Shown piece after piece: positions 34,107 through 44,450 of a DNA stretch of 64,000 nucleotides (positions are counted from its first letter, which is position 1; each line of letters begins with the position of its first letter). This DNA comes from Streptomyces brevispora. GTDB lineage: Bacteria > Actinomycetota > Actinomycetes > Streptomycetales > Streptomycetaceae. Made by a program: the position numbers and the translations under genes. The notes beneath the pieces were generated by a model. It saw nothing but the letters and a program-made list of their open reading frames with translations. It was not told the origin of the DNA and did no database searches. The DNA lies in contig NZ_VIWW01000001.1 of NCBI RefSeq assembly GCF_007829885.1, positions 2,666,001-2,730,000 of the forward strand, given 5' to 3'.

Positions 34107-34946
34107 ATGCTCTGCCTTGTGGAAAACTGCTTCTTGCCGCGCACAGCAGCCTTCTTTGACCTGGACAAGACGGTCATTGCGAAGTCTTCGACGCTGACCT
34201 TCAGCAAGTCCTTCTACCAAGGCGGGCTGATCAACCGGCGCGCCGTACTGCGCACTGCGTACGCACAGTTCGTGTTCCTCGCCGGGGGCGCAGATCACGA
34301 CCAGATGGAGCGGATGCGCGAGTATCTCTCCGCGCTCTGCAAAGGCTGGAACGTCCAGCAGGTGAAGGAAATCGTCGCTGAGACCCTGCACGATCTGATC
34401 GACCCGATCATCTACGACGAAGCGGCGACGCTCATCGAGGAACATCACACCGCCGGACGCGATGTGGTCATCGTCTCGACCTCCGGCGCCGAAGTCGTCG
34501 AACCGATCGGCGAGTTGCTCGGCGCCGACCGCGTCGTCGCGACGCGCATGGTCGTCGGCGACGACGGCTGCTTCACCGGCGAGATGGAGTACTACGCGTA
34601 CGGGCCGACGAAGGCAGAGGCCATCAGGGCCCTTGCCGTGTCCGAGGGGTACGACCTCGCACGCTGCTACGCCTACAGCGATTCCGCGACCGATGTACCG
34701 ATGCTGGAGTCCGTCGGCCATCCGCACGCGGTCAATCCGGACCGCGCCCTACGCCGCGAGGCGACCCTCCGGGAATGGCCGATTCTCGTTTTCGATCGCC
34801 CGGTCCGCCTCAAGCAGCGGTTGCCCGCCTTCTCGATGCCACCGCGCCCGGCTCTCATGGCCGCGGCAGCGGTGGGGGCGGCCGCCCTCACCGCCGGGCT
34901 CGTCTGGTACACCGCCCGTCGGCGCACCGCTGCGACATCCGTCTGA
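34107..34946 (+). CDS. HAD-IB family hydrolase with C-terminal membrane anchor
   Basis: A 279-residue SerB-like phosphatase. Seen: FFDLDKTVI near residue 16 (motif I, Asp nucleophile and Asp acid), VIVSTSG (motif II Ser/Thr), a lysine in GPTKAEAI (motif III) and SDSATDVPML (motif IV acidic). After residue 250 there is one hydrophobic helix (ALMAAAAVGAAALTAGLVWYT) followed by Arg residues, so it is probably tail-anchored. The substrate may be a phospholipid or serine-phosphate-like ester. Related membrane HAD-IB proteins occur beside cell-division genes. It is divergent from the tad operon. Confidence 0.85.
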   Translation: MLCLVENCFLPRTAAFFDLDKTVIAKSSTLTFSKSFYQGGLINRRAVLRTAYAQFVFLAGGADHDQMERMREYLSALCKGWNVQQVKEIVAETLHDLIDPIIYDEAATLIEEHHTAGRDVVIVSTSGAEVVEPIGELLGADRVVATRMVVGDDGCFTGEMEYYAYGPTKAEAIRALAVSEGYDLARCYAYSDSATDVPMLESVGHPHAVNPDRALRREATLREWPILVFDRPVRLKQRLPAFSMPPRPALMAAAAVGAAALTAGLVWYTARRRTAATSV

Positions 34947-35465
34947 CACAGCCCGCCGCCGGCCCGGCGACAGACACCCTGTCTTCCCGGGCGCCGTACG
35001 CCCCACCCCGGCAAACCGAGCCGCCGACCACCCCGAATGCTCCAGAACCCAGTCACTGACTACCGTCACCGCTCCCGACTTTCCCTCACTCCCGATTGAA
35101 CCGACTCGTCCGTAATTGAACCGAAAAGTAAAGAAGTGCGGCCAGCACTACCGCTCACCCGGCACCTGGAGTACAAAGGACTCAACGGCCCGCGAGACCA
35201 AGGACATCCGCGAGGATGACCTGTAACGCAGAGAAGGCCCAACGGACCGCGCATGAAAACCGGGTACCCACGCGACGTCGACCCGTCGATTACGGGCCAG
35301 CCGCACCAGGAACGGGCGAAGTACCCGACCTGATGGGCATATATCGAGGACGCTTGGTAACTGGGTGGACATGCCAGCGGCGGTACCGACGACGGTACCG
35401 CCGCAACCCTTTTCACCAGCTATTTCGCGGCGGCTGAGCCGCCGAGAATCTCCCGACGCCGCTCG
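34947..35465. other. 519-bp intergenic stretch
   Basis: No gene is supported: the open frames on either strand lack ribosome binding sites and coding bias. Local GC is lower than in the neighbours. It ends with a perfect hairpin at 35377-35404. The stretch separates two genes that converge on it (HAD to the right, Fic-like to the left). Confidence 0.5.
35377..35404. terminator. perfect 12-bp hairpin between converging genes
   Basis: GCGGCGGTACCG (35377-35388), loop ACGA, CGGTACCGCCGC (35393-35404), then AACCCTTTT on the plus strand. It suits a bidirectional terminator for the HAD gene and the Fic-like gene. Confidence 0.75.
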
Positions 35466-36290
35466 TTATGCCGCGCCTCGCTGAAGCGCCTCGCACACTG
35501 CCGTCGATTCCCTGACGCCAAGTTCCGCCGCACGCCCGCAGTGCGCGATCCAGGCCGCCATTCCTTCCGGCGTTCCGGACAGATACCCCTCGAAGGCCGC
35601 CACGTACGCCGCCCGCCCCTGCTCGGCATGGCCGACCTCTGCCGGGCAGATCGACTTGGGGTCGAGCCCGCTCCCGATCAGCACGATCCGTTCGGCGGTC
35701 CGCGCGACCAGACCGTTGTACGAACCGAAGGGACGCAGAGCCAGGAGCTCGCCGTGCACGACGGCGGCCCTCACCAGAGCGGGCGCCTCACTCCCCGAAA
35801 GAATGAGCCCGCTGAGCCCTTCCAGCCGTCCCGCCACCTCATCGGCATCGGGCAGCGGCGCTTCGATCAGCGGCTCGTCCACCGACTCGCCCGCCAGCCG
35901 GGGCCGCCCGACGGCGTCCTCGGGCGCCGCGCCACCGGCTGCCACCAGATGCAGCCGCGCCAGCACACGCAGCGGCGACTGCCGCCAGATGGAGAGCAGC
36001 TGGCCCGCCTCGGCGGTCAACCGCAGAGCGGCCCCGACCACACGCGCCTCGCTGTCCCCGGTGAAGTCGGTACGTCGGCGCACCTCCTCCAGGTTCCAGT
36101 CGGCACCGGAGAGCGCAGCCGACCCGCGGGCGCCCCGCAGAGCCGCCTCCGAGGTGACCTCGTTGCTGCGGCGCCGCATGACGCGATGCCCGTAGACACG
36201 GTCGACGGCCTTGCGTACGGAGTCCACCGCCTCCGTCACACCCGGCAGGGTGCCCAGGGTGGCGAGCGGGTCCGAGGAAGTCGTACTCAT
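35466..36290 (-). CDS. Fic/DOC-like protein with degenerate active site
   Basis: A 274-residue protein from ATG 36290; TTG 36359 would add 23 residues. The fold is suggested by an N-terminal helical region with SAALSGADWNLEEVRR (inhibitory-helix-like) and the segment VVHGELLALRPFGSYNGLVARTAERIVL near residues 190-215. This aligns with HPFxxGNGRxxR of Fic proteins. The catalytic His is Arg and the GNGR loop is altered, so AMP transfer is doubtful. It is divergent from the CooC-like ATPase. As I recall it is conserved in streptomycetes; the role is unknown. Confidence 0.6.
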   Translation of the reverse strand: MSTTSSDPLATLGTLPGVTEAVDSVRKAVDRVYGHRVMRRRSNEVTSEAALRGARGSAALSGADWNLEEVRRRTDFTGDSEARVVGAALRLTAEAGQLLSIWRQSPLRVLARLHLVAAGGAAPEDAVGRPRLAGESVDEPLIEAPLPDADEVAGRLEGLSGLILSGSEAPALVRAAVVHGELLALRPFGSYNGLVARTAERIVLIGSGLDPKSICPAEVGHAEQGRAAYVAAFEGYLSGTPEGMAAWIAHCGRAAELGVRESTAVCEALQRGAA

Positions 36291-36392
36291 AAGTAGCGAG
36301 GCTACGCGCCCCCCGCGCGCCTGCCGCCCCGGAGTGGGCTTCTTCACGAATTTAGACAACAGATAGCGATCGTGCCACTACCCTAGGTGAAC

Positions 36393-37388
36393 ATGAAGAT
36401 CGCTTTCGTAGGGAAGGGCGGCAGCGGCAAGACCACGTTGTCCTCGCTCTTCATCCGCCACCTCGCCGCCAATGAGGCCCATGTCGTCGCGGTGGACGCC
36501 GACATCAACCAGCATCTCGGGGCCGCACTCGGCCTCGACGAGGAGGAGGCCGCGGCGCTGCCCGCCATGGGCGCGCAGTTGCCTCTGATCAAGGAGTACC
36601 TGCGCGGCAGCAATCCCCGCATCGCTTCGGCCGAGACAATGATCAAGACAACGCCGCCCGGCGAGGGCTCACGACTGCTCCGTGTGTGTGAGGACAACCC
36701 GATCTACGACGCATGCGCCCGCACGGTCGGCCTCGACGACGGGGACATCCGGCTGATGGCCACCGGGCCGTTCACCGAGTCGGACCTGGGAGTGGCCTGC
36801 TACCACTCCAAGGTCGGCGCGGTCGAGCTCTGCCTCAACCATCTCGTCGACGGCCCCGAGGAATACGTCGTGGTCGACATGACCGCCGGCTCGGACTCCT
36901 TCGCCTCGGGGATGTTCACCCGCTTCGACATGACATTCCTGGTAGCGGAGCCAACCCGCAAGGGAGTCTCGGTCTACCGCCAGTACAAGGAGTACGCGCG
37001 GGACTTCGGAGTCACGCTGAAGGTCGTCGGCAACAAGGTGCAGGGCGAGGACGACCTGGAGTTCCTGCGCGCGGAGGTCGGCGACGACCTCTTGGTCACC
37101 GTCGGCCATTCCGACTGGGTGCGGGCCATGGAGAAGGGCCGCCCCGCCCGCTTCGAGCTCCTGGAAGCGGAGAACCGGATGGCCCTGCAGGCTCTGCAGA
37201 ACGCCGCGGAGGACTCGCACGGGCAACGCGACTGGGAGCGCTACACACAGCAGATGGTGCACTTCCATCTGAAGAACGCGGAGAGCTGGGGCAACGATAA
37301 GACCGGGGTCGATCTGGCGGCCCAGGTGGACCCCTCCTTCGTGCTGGACGAGCACCGCGCACAGACCGGGGCGGCCCAGCCGGTCTGA
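36393..37388 (+). CDS. CooC/MinD-like P-loop ATPase
   Basis: A 331-residue SIMIBI ATPase. ATG 36393 has AGGTG just upstream. Seen: deviant Walker A GKGGSGKTTLSSLF at residue 7, VDADINQHL (switch I Asp), and VVVDMTAGSDSFASG (Walker B/switch II region). The C-terminal part is helical. No Cys-x-Cys metal site as in true CooC is visible. Possible roles are metallocentre insertion or protein positioning. It is alone in its transcription unit, closed by a 17-bp hairpin. Confidence 0.8.
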   Translation: MKIAFVGKGGSGKTTLSSLFIRHLAANEAHVVAVDADINQHLGAALGLDEEEAAALPAMGAQLPLIKEYLRGSNPRIASAETMIKTTPPGEGSRLLRVCEDNPIYDACARTVGLDDGDIRLMATGPFTESDLGVACYHSKVGAVELCLNHLVDGPEEYVVVDMTAGSDSFASGMFTRFDMTFLVAEPTRKGVSVYRQYKEYARDFGVTLKVVGNKVQGEDDLEFLRAEVGDDLLVTVGHSDWVRAMEKGRPARFELLEAENRMALQALQNAAEDSHGQRDWERYTQQMVHFHLKNAESWGNDKTGVDLAAQVDPSFVLDEHRAQTGAAQPV

Positions 37389-37440
37389 GCGGCCGATACC
37401 TCGACCGAGTTCGGTACGGGTACCCCGGCAACGGGGCTGA

Positions 37441-37480
37441 CCAGTGCCGGACGGGCCTGCTCCGGCCCGTCCGGCACTGG
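37441..37480. terminator. 17-bp perfect terminator stem
   Basis: CCAGTGCCGGACGGGCC (37441-37457) pairs perfectly with GGCCCGTCCGGCACTGG (37464-37480) around TGCTCC. It stands between two converging genes and likely serves both. Confidence 0.9.
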
Positions 37481-37636
37481 CAGGGCCCGGTTCCGGTCCG
37501 TCCGCCGCTCCTCCGGCCCGATCGCCGGCCCGTCCGGATACTGGTCGCGAGCCCGGTTAACGGCCCGTCCGGCGCCGGTTCCCGGCTGGGGCCGCACCGT
37601 ACACACGCGGCACGGCAGCCCCAGCCGGGCGCATCG

Positions 37637-38983
37637 TCACTTGTGGTCGGCGGGCTGCCCGGCCGAACCGGCGGGCACCTTCACGGCAGCCTTGCCGCGG
37701 CCCTGGTCCTGCCCTTGGCCCTTGGCCTTTCCGGGGCTCGCGGACCCGCCGAGGAAGGCGGTCCAGTTCGTCTTGGGGGCTTCGCCGACCTTCAGTGTGC
37801 CGAGCTTCGCGAGCGTCGCCGGATCCTGCGCGTCCAGCCAGTCCGCCAGCTGCTTGAACGACACGCAGCGCACGCCCTTCTTGGTACAGACGGTCTCGAT
37901 CGTCTGCTCGACGGCACGCATGTACGTGCCACCGTTCCAGGACTCGAAGTGGTTGCCGATGATCAGCGGCGCGCGGTTTCCGTCGTACGAGCGGCCGAAG
38001 GCCTGAAGCAGGCCGTCCCGCATCTGATTGCCCCAGTACTCGTGCTGGTCCGGGTCGCCCTGCGTCGTACCGGACTGGTTGAACATGAAGTTGTAGTCCA
38101 TCGAGAGGGTCTCGAATTCGCGACCCGGCACCGGGACGAGCTGCAACGAGAGGTCCCAGATGCCGCCCTTCTTCTTCGGCCAGACCTGGTTGTTGACACC
38201 GCTCGAGTCGTAGCGGAAGCCCATCGAACGTGCGGCGGCCACCATGTTCTTCTGCCCCTCCAGGCAGGGAGTGCGGCCGCCAATGAGTTCCTTGTCGTAG
38301 TCGAAGGGCAGCGGTTTCATGCCCTTGAGCTCCGGATCGTTCGACTTCCAGCCCTTCACGAAGGACTTGGCCTGGGTGATCTCGCTCTTCCACTCGGCGA
38401 CGGACCAGGTGCCGACGCCCCCGTCCTTGCCGCAGAAGTGGCCGTTGAAGTGGGTGCCGATCTCGTTGCCGTCCAGCCAGGCACCCCGCACCTGGGTGAG
38501 GGTGTCCCGGATCCCCTTGGTGTCGTTGAAGCCGATGTCGGAACTGCCGGCGTTGTGCTTGGGCGGGTCGTAGAGCTTCCGCTTGGCCTCGGGCAACAGG
38601 TAGAGGCCGCTGAGGAAGTACGACATGTTCGCGTCGTACTTCTTGCCCACCTCGCGGAAGTGGGAGAAGAGCTGCTGGCTGTCCTCCCCTGCGCCGTCCC
38701 ACGAGAACACCACGAACTGCGGCGGCTTCTGGCCGGGGGCCAGCCGCTGCACGGCCGGCTGCTTCGGCTGAGCGCCGGTGAAGGCCGTGGAGCCGTCGCC
38801 AATGAGCCGGAACGCACTCTCGGCAGCCTCGCCGACCGCCTTCTTCTTCGCCCCGCCCGCACCGTTCGCCGCGCCGGGTCCCGATGCGCCCGAACCGGGG
38901 GTGGGCTCGGAGCAACCGGCCACTCCGGCGACCAGCGCAATGGTAATGACACCCAAGGCGATCCGCTTCGTGGCGGCCATCAT
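37637..38983 (-). CDS. polysaccharide-deacetylase-like lipoprotein
   Basis: A 448-residue secreted protein. ATG 38983 follows GAGGGTGGG; frames to 39061 only add upstream sequence. Lipobox VAGVAGC. The NodB-like fold is indicated by FVVFSWDGAGE (Asp-containing strand 1), GNEIGTHFNGHFCG with the metal-binding HxxxH, and FRYDSSGVNN. Late strands include LIIGNHFESWNGG. It may remove acetyl groups from an envelope sugar polymer; the exact substrate is unknown. The tail is Gly/Gln/Lys-rich. An AT-rich spacer separates it from the divergent SulP gene. Confidence 0.75.
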   Translation of the reverse strand: MMAATKRIALGVITIALVAGVAGCSEPTPGSGASGPGAANGAGGAKKKAVGEAAESAFRLIGDGSTAFTGAQPKQPAVQRLAPGQKPPQFVVFSWDGAGEDSQQLFSHFREVGKKYDANMSYFLSGLYLLPEAKRKLYDPPKHNAGSSDIGFNDTKGIRDTLTQVRGAWLDGNEIGTHFNGHFCGKDGGVGTWSVAEWKSEITQAKSFVKGWKSNDPELKGMKPLPFDYDKELIGGRTPCLEGQKNMVAAARSMGFRYDSSGVNNQVWPKKKGGIWDLSLQLVPVPGREFETLSMDYNFMFNQSGTTQGDPDQHEYWGNQMRDGLLQAFGRSYDGNRAPLIIGNHFESWNGGTYMRAVEQTIETVCTKKGVRCVSFKQLADWLDAQDPATLAKLGTLKVGEAPKTNWTAFLGGSASPGKAKGQGQDQGRGKAAVKVPAGSAGQPADHK

Positions 38984-39086
38984 CCGCCCACCCTCTTCCT
39001 TGCAGATTTGGCTGCGCTGACGTGCCGACATGGCGCGGTCAAAGTCGCACGCACTGCACACAAATCCGAGCGACAGGCCGAATGAA

Positions 39087-39190
39087 AAGCTGCCTATTCA
39101 CTGGATTGGGTGATTAGATGGACCATTTGCTCTCAATCATGGACACAAATCTTTACTCTCCATTACGATCTGTTTACCGAGAGTTGAGAT
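39087..39190. promoter_or_regulatory. AT-rich divergent promoter region
   Basis: About 100 bases are strikingly AT-rich for this genome (AAATCTTTACTCTCCATTA and similar). They lie between the deacetylase gene and the SulP-carbonic anhydrase gene. They probably hold both promoters. I cannot fix -35/-10 pairs. Confidence 0.45.
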
Positions 39191-39267
39191 ATCCCGCCGC
39201 TGCACGCCGTGACCCACGGCCGCGTCCCCCATTCCGCGACCGCGCTGCCCCGGAGGAGACGGGAACC

Positions 39268-42258
39268 ATGTCTGCCTGCGTCCCCACACGTCATGACCAC
39301 TCATCCCGCAGTTCGCGCCCTCCCCGGTCATCGGGAGTAAAGCGACCTCACAGCCCGCCACCGCCGCATCGCGGCGGACGATTCCGCATCGCGGGCGCCG
39401 ACCTGTCCGCATCGATCACGGTCTTCCTTCTCGCCATCCCCATGTCGCTCGGCCTGGCCGTCGCCATGGATGCCCCGCTGGAAGCCGGCCTCATCTCCGC
39501 CGCAGTCGGCGGCATCGTCGCCGGTCTGCTCGGCGGCGCCCCGCTCCAGGTCTCCGGCCCGTCCGCCGGGCTGACCGTGGTGACCGCCGAGTTGATCCAG
39601 ATCTACGGCTGGCGCACCACCTGTGCGATCACGATCGGCGCAGGCCTGCTGCAGATTCTGCTGGGTTCGCTGCGGGCCGCCCGCAGCGCGCTCGCCGTCA
39701 GCCCCGCCATCGTGCACGGCACGCTCGCCGGCATCGGCGTGGCCATCGCACTCGCTCAGCTGCATATCGTGCTCGGCGGTTCACCAGAGAGCTCGGCTGT
39801 CGCCAACGCCCTCACACTGCCCGCGCGGTTGGCGCAAGTTGGTCCGGCCGCACCGCTGATCGGTGGTCTCACCATCGCAATTCTGGTGCTGTGGCCCCGG
39901 ATTCCGGGGCGCCCCGGCCGCATCATGCGGCGGATTCCGGCGGCCCTGGTCTCCGTGGCCGTCGCCACTGCCGTGGCAGCATTCGCCGCACCATCGATCG
40001 CACGGGTCGATCTGCCGTCCTGGAACTCTCACGCCCTGCCGGAAATGCCGCAGGGACCCGTACTCGGCCTGGCCACAGCAGTTTTCACGATGATGCTGGT
40101 GGCAAGCCTGGAATCCATGCTCGCCGCTGTCGCCGTGGACAAGCTGGCCGCCGACCGGAACAACGAGCGCTCGTCCGAACCGGCCGCAGAATCCGCCACC
40201 GAACCGGATGTCGGACCGGCCACCGGACCACATGTCGAACCGGCCACCGAACCCCCCGCCAGACCGGATGTCGGACCGGATGTCGCACCGGCCGTCGAGC
40301 GGGACGGCGATCAGACAGTCGAGCACCCGGCCGACCTGTCCAAACCCGGCTCCGGCCAGGCCACGCCCCCCGCCAAACGCTCCGACCTCGACCGGGAACT
40401 ACGCGCACAAGGCGTCGCCAACGCGGTGTCGGGCCTGCTGGGCGGTCTGGCGGTATCCGGTGGCGCGGTGCGCAGTTCGGCCAACGTGCGCGCCGGGGCC
40501 ACCAGTCGCGCCTCCACCGTGCTGCATGGCGTCTGGGTGCTGCTCGCCACCGGTCTGCTCGTCACCGCGCTGGAGTGGATCCCGCTGGCCGCCCTCGGCG
40601 CGCTCGTGATGGTGGTCGGCATCCAGATGGTGAACTTCGCGCATATCCGTAACGTCCACAGGCACCGGGAGTTCCTGGTGTACGGAGCGACGATCACCGG
40701 GGTACTGCTCTTCGGCGTCCTCCAGGGCGTGGCGATCGGGATCGCGGTGGCGGTGGCCGTCGCCCTGCACCGACTGGCGCGGACCAGGGTCAGTGTGACC
40801 GAACGGAGCGGTCAGCATCTGGTCGTCGTACGGGGGCAGTTGACGTTTTTGGCTGTGCCGCGGCTCAACCGGACGCTGGGCCAGCTGCCCCAGGACGCGG
40901 ACGTGGTCGTCGAGCTGGACGGCTTCTTCATCGATCACGCGGCGTACGAGATGATCCAGGACTGGCGCAATGCCCATACCGCCCACGGCGGCCAGGTCGT
41001 CTTCACCGGCAGGTCCGGTGGCCGGATCGCCGAGCCCGCCTCGGCAGCGCACTCCTGCTGCCGCCCCTGGACCCCCTGGCGCAACCACCACTGCCACGAC
41101 CGGCCCGAGCATGTACCCGTCACCGGTTTCGGTCACGAACCCCCCGCCCCAGGCACCACCGGCAGCCCCACCAGCCTCGGAGCCACCCAGGCCGCCACGC
41201 CTCCCGAGGTCGCCGCTTCCCCCGGGGCCACCAAGTCAGCCGAAGCCACCACCAGGACCAGCACCAGGACCAGGACCACCCTCACCACCACCACGACCAC
41301 CACCGCCAAGAGCCCGACGAGCAGCCCAGTCCCGCTCCACCCAGCGCCCACACCCGCGCCCGCTCCCGCTCCAACCCCGGCCGACGCCACCGGCGCCACC
41401 GACACCACCCCCGAGGACCTCACCCCCACAGGCACCGAGCGGCCCCCCGGCCGGTCAACCGACTGCCCACCCGATTCCTCACCCACCCCCTCACCCGGCT
41501 ACGCACCCGACCATGCCGCTGCCCCACCGCGAAGGACCGGCGGGCATCAGCTGGTCAGCGGCCTCAGCTCGTTCCAGCGCAATACAGCTCCCCTGGTGCG
41601 TGCAGAGCTCGCAAGACTGGCCAGGGAGGGCCAGCGGCCCTCGCAGCTGTTCATCACCTGCGCGGACTCCCGCCTGGTGACGAGCATGATCACGGCAAGC
41701 GGTCCGGGCGACCTGTTCACCGTACGGAACATCGGAAATCTGGTGCCGCCGCCGGATTCCGGGACCGGTGACGATTCGGTGGGCGCGGCGATCGAGTACG
41801 CGGTGGACGTACTGGGGGTGGAGTCCATCACCATCTGCGGCCACTCCGGCTGCGGCGCGATGAACGCGCTTCTCGGGGCCAAACCCGACACCCCGGAGAC
41901 GCCTCTGTGGCGCTGGCTGAGACACGGGATGCCCAGCCTGAAGCGGATGGCCTCCAAGCGTCATGCATGGGCCCGGATCTCGGGCCGGCTGCCCGCCGAT
42001 GAGGTCGAACAGCTCTGTCTCACCAATGTGGTCCAGCAGCTGGACCACCTGCGGGCCCACGGATCGGTGGCGCGACGCCTCGCGGCGGGCTCGCTCCAAC
42101 TGCACGGCATGTACTTCCACGTGGCCGAGGCTCAGTCGTATCTGCTGACCGAAGGCGTCGGCGCAGGCCATGGGCTCGACGAGGTCTTCGACCGAATCGG
42201 CCCCTCCGCCCCATACGATCCATACGACCCGGCCGAGTTGGCGCGTACCGGCGCCTGA
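39268..42258 (+). CDS. SulP anion transporter-STAS-beta-carbonic anhydrase fusion
   Basis: A 996-residue fusion; ATG 39268 has GGAGGAG. Residues about 40-500 are a SulP transporter (SITVFLLAIPMSLGLAVAMDAPLEAGL, SGPSAGLTVV). They are interrupted at about residues 300-372 by an extra Pro/Glu/Thr-rich loop inside the normally short DK..DLDREL segment. A STAS-like domain follows (VTERSGQHLVVVRGQLTFLAV). A roughly 150-residue Thr/Pro linker leads to beta-carbonic anhydrase: CADSR, HSGCGAM, with Zn ligands Cys-His-Cys and the CADSR Asp. It probably takes up bicarbonate or sulfate and couples it to CO2/bicarbonate exchange. Confidence 0.9.
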   Translation: MSACVPTRHDHSSRSSRPPRSSGVKRPHSPPPPHRGGRFRIAGADLSASITVFLLAIPMSLGLAVAMDAPLEAGLISAAVGGIVAGLLGGAPLQVSGPSAGLTVVTAELIQIYGWRTTCAITIGAGLLQILLGSLRAARSALAVSPAIVHGTLAGIGVAIALAQLHIVLGGSPESSAVANALTLPARLAQVGPAAPLIGGLTIAILVLWPRIPGRPGRIMRRIPAALVSVAVATAVAAFAAPSIARVDLPSWNSHALPEMPQGPVLGLATAVFTMMLVASLESMLAAVAVDKLAADRNNERSSEPAAESATEPDVGPATGPHVEPATEPPARPDVGPDVAPAVERDGDQTVEHPADLSKPGSGQATPPAKRSDLDRELRAQGVANAVSGLLGGLAVSGGAVRSSANVRAGATSRASTVLHGVWVLLATGLLVTALEWIPLAALGALVMVVGIQMVNFAHIRNVHRHREFLVYGATITGVLLFGVLQGVAIGIAVAVAVALHRLARTRVSVTERSGQHLVVVRGQLTFLAVPRLNRTLGQLPQDADVVVELDGFFIDHAAYEMIQDWRNAHTAHGGQVVFTGRSGGRIAEPASAAHSCCRPWTPWRNHHCHDRPEHVPVTGFGHEPPAPGTTGSPTSLGATQAATPPEVAASPGATKSAEATTRTSTRTRTTLTTTTTTTAKSPTSSPVPLHPAPTPAPAPAPTPADATGATDTTPEDLTPTGTERPPGRSTDCPPDSSPTPSPGYAPDHAAAPPRRTGGHQLVSGLSSFQRNTAPLVRAELARLAREGQRPSQLFITCADSRLVTSMITASGPGDLFTVRNIGNLVPPPDSGTGDDSVGAAIEYAVDVLGVESITICGHSGCGAMNALLGAKPDTPETPLWRWLRHGMPSLKRMASKRHAWARISGRLPADEVEQLCLTNVVQQLDHLRAHGSVARRLAAGSLQLHGMYFHVAEAQSYLLTEGVGAGHGLDEVFDRIGPSAPYDPYDPAELARTGA

Positions 42259-42494
42259 ACCGGGTACACCTCGGGTCCGTGAGACCTTGTGGTCACCGCC
42301 TCCGCGGCGCCGTGCACCCGGCACCACCGCACGGCACCTCGATGCTCTGCTCCACCCCGCCGCGGGGGCGGGATCGTGCCTCCATACACGAAACACAGGT
42401 CTAAACCAATTCCCGGAAGACACTTGTCACCCGGCCTTTGGCCTGATGAGCTATGCCCCGGGACACAACGGACACCCTGGGAATGGGAGATGTC

Positions 42495-44450
42495 GTGAGC
42501 AATGAAAGCCTGGCCAACCTGCTCAAAGAGGAGCGGCGGTTCGCACCGCCTGCCGATCTGGCCGCGAACGCCAACGTCACAGCCGAGGCGTACGAACAGG
42601 CCGATGCGGACCGGCTGGGCTTCTGGGCCGAGCAGGCCCGCCGCCTGACTTGGGCCACGGAGCCGACCGAGACGCTCGACTGGAGCAATCCGCCCTTCGC
42701 GAAGTGGTTCGCGGACGGCAAGCTCAACGTCGCGTACAACTGCGTGGACCGCCACGTCGAGGCGGGTAATGGTGACCGGGTCGCCATCCACTTCGAGGGC
42801 GAGCCCGGCGACAGCCGTGCCATCACCTACGCGGAGCTGAAGGACGAGGTCTCCCGCGCCGCCAACGCCCTCACCGAGCTCGGTGTCGGCAAGGGCGACC
42901 GCGTCGCCGTCTATCTGCCGATGATCCCCGAGGCCGCCATCGCGATGCTGGCCTGCGCCCGTATCGGTGCGGCCCACTCGGTGGTCTTCGGCGGCTTCTC
43001 CGCGGATGCCATCGCCACCCGCATCCAGGATGCGGACGCGAAGGTCGTCATCACCTCCGACGGCGGATACCGCCGCGGCAAGCCCTCCGCGCTCAAGCCC
43101 GCAGTCGACGACGCCGTCTCTCGTATCGAGAGCGTCGAGCACGTCCTGGTCGTCCGGCGTACGGGACAGGACACCGCGTGGACCGAGGGTCGTGACGTCT
43201 GGTGGCACGAGATCACCGGCCGTCAGTCCGCCGAGCACACCCCTGAGGCGTTCGAGGCGGAGCAGCCGCTCTTCATCCTCTACACCTCGGGCACCACGGG
43301 GAAGCCGAAGGGCATCCTGCACACCTCCGGCGGCTACCTCACGCAGGCGGCGTACACGCACCACGCGGTCTTCGACCTCAAGCCGGAGACCGATGTCTAC
43401 TGGTGCACCGCCGACATCGGCTGGGTGACGGGACACTCGTACATCGTCTACGGCCCGCTGGCCAACGGCGCGACGCAGGTCATGTACGAGGGCACGCCCG
43501 ACACCCCGCACCAGGGGCGCTTCTGGGAGATCGTCCAGAAGTACGGCGTATCGATCCTTTACACCGCGCCGACCGCGATCCGTACGTTCATGAAGTGGGG
43601 AGACGACATCCCCGCCAAGTTCGACCTGTCGTCGCTGCGCGTGCTCGGGTCGGTCGGTGAGCCGATCAACCCCGAGGCCTGGATGTGGTACCGCAAGCAC
43701 ATCGGCGCCGACAAGTGCCCCATCGTGGACACCTGGTGGCAGACCGAGACCGGCGCGATGATGATCTCGCCGCTTCCCGGTGTCACGGCGACCAAGCCGG
43801 GCAGCGCCCAGCGCGCGCTGCCGGGCATCTCCGCCACGGTCGTCGACGACGAGGCCCGTGAGGTTCCGGACGGCGGGGGCGGCTATCTCGTCCTCACCGA
43901 GCCGTGGCCGTCGATGCTCCGCACGATCTGGGGCGACGACCAGCGGTTCCTCGACACCTACTGGTCACGCTTCGAGGGCAAGTACTTCGCGGGCGACGGT
44001 GCCAAGAAGGACGAGGACGGCGACATCTGGCTGCTCGGCCGGGTCGACGACGTGATGCTGGTGTCCGGGCACAACATCTCGACCACCGAGGTCGAGTCGG
44101 CGCTCGTGTCGCACCCGTCGGTCGCCGAGGCCGCCGTGGTCGGTGCGGCCGACGAGACGACCGGTCAGGCCATTGTCGCGTTCGTGATCCTGCGCGGTAC
44201 GGCGACCGCCTCCGACGAGCTGGTGGCGGAGCTGCGCAACCACGTCGGCACCACGCTCGGCCCCATCGCCAAGCCGAAGCGGGTTCTGCCGGTGGCCGAG
44301 CTGCCGAAGACCCGTTCCGGCAAGATCATGCGGCGTCTGCTGCGGGACGTCGCGGAGAACAGGGAGCTGGGGGACGTCACGACGCTCACCGACTCCTCGG
44401 TCATGGATCTCATCCAGACCCAGCTTCCGTCGTCCTCCTCCGAGGACTGA
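42495..44450 (+). CDS. acsA: acetyl-CoA synthetase
   Basis: A 651-residue AMP-forming enzyme making acetyl-CoA from acetate, ATP and CoA. GTG 42495 follows GGGAGA and starts [15 protein letters not shown] as in other streptomycetes. Seen: [11 protein letters not shown] (ATP loop), [12 protein letters not shown] (acetate/adenylate site), [13 protein letters not shown] (hinge) and [11 protein letters not shown], whose Lys near residue 618 is the usual acetylation switch. The gene ends in a strong terminator. The stop codon is the first unit of an 11-bp repeat array. Confidence 0.96.
   Translation: MSNESLANLLKEERRFAPPADLAANANVTAEAYEQADADRLGFWAEQARRLTWATEPTETLDWSNPPFAKWFADGKLNVAYNCVDRHVEAGNGDRVAIHFEGEPGDSRAITYAELKDEVSRAANALTELGVGKGDRVAVYLPMIPEAAIAMLACARIGAAHSVVFGGFSADAIATRIQDADAKVVITSDGGYRRGKPSALKPAVDDAVSRIESVEHVLVVRRTGQDTAWTEGRDVWWHEITGRQSAEHTPEAFEAEQPLFILYTSGTTGKPKGILHTSGGYLTQAAYTHHAVFDLKPETDVYWCTADIGWVTGHSYIVYGPLANGATQVMYEGTPDTPHQGRFWEIVQKYGVSILYTAPTAIRTFMKWGDDIPAKFDLSSLRVLGSVGEPINPEAWMWYRKHIGADKCPIVDTWWQTETGAMMISPLPGVTATKPGSAQRALPGISATVVDDEAREVPDGGGGYLVLTEPWPSMLRTIWGDDQRFLDTYWSRFEGKYFAGDGAKKDEDGDIWLLGRVDDVMLVSGHNISTTEVESALVSHPSVAEAAVVGAADETTGQAIVAFVILRGTATASDELVAELRNHVGTTLGPIAKPKRVLPVAELPKTRSGKIMRRLLRDVAENRELGDVTTLTDSSVMDLIQTQLPSSSSED

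Noticed and set aside
35066-35416. 116-codon minus-strand frame in the 34.9-35.5 kb gap
   Set aside because: No ribosome binding site, no coding bias in third positions, and no recognisable feature.
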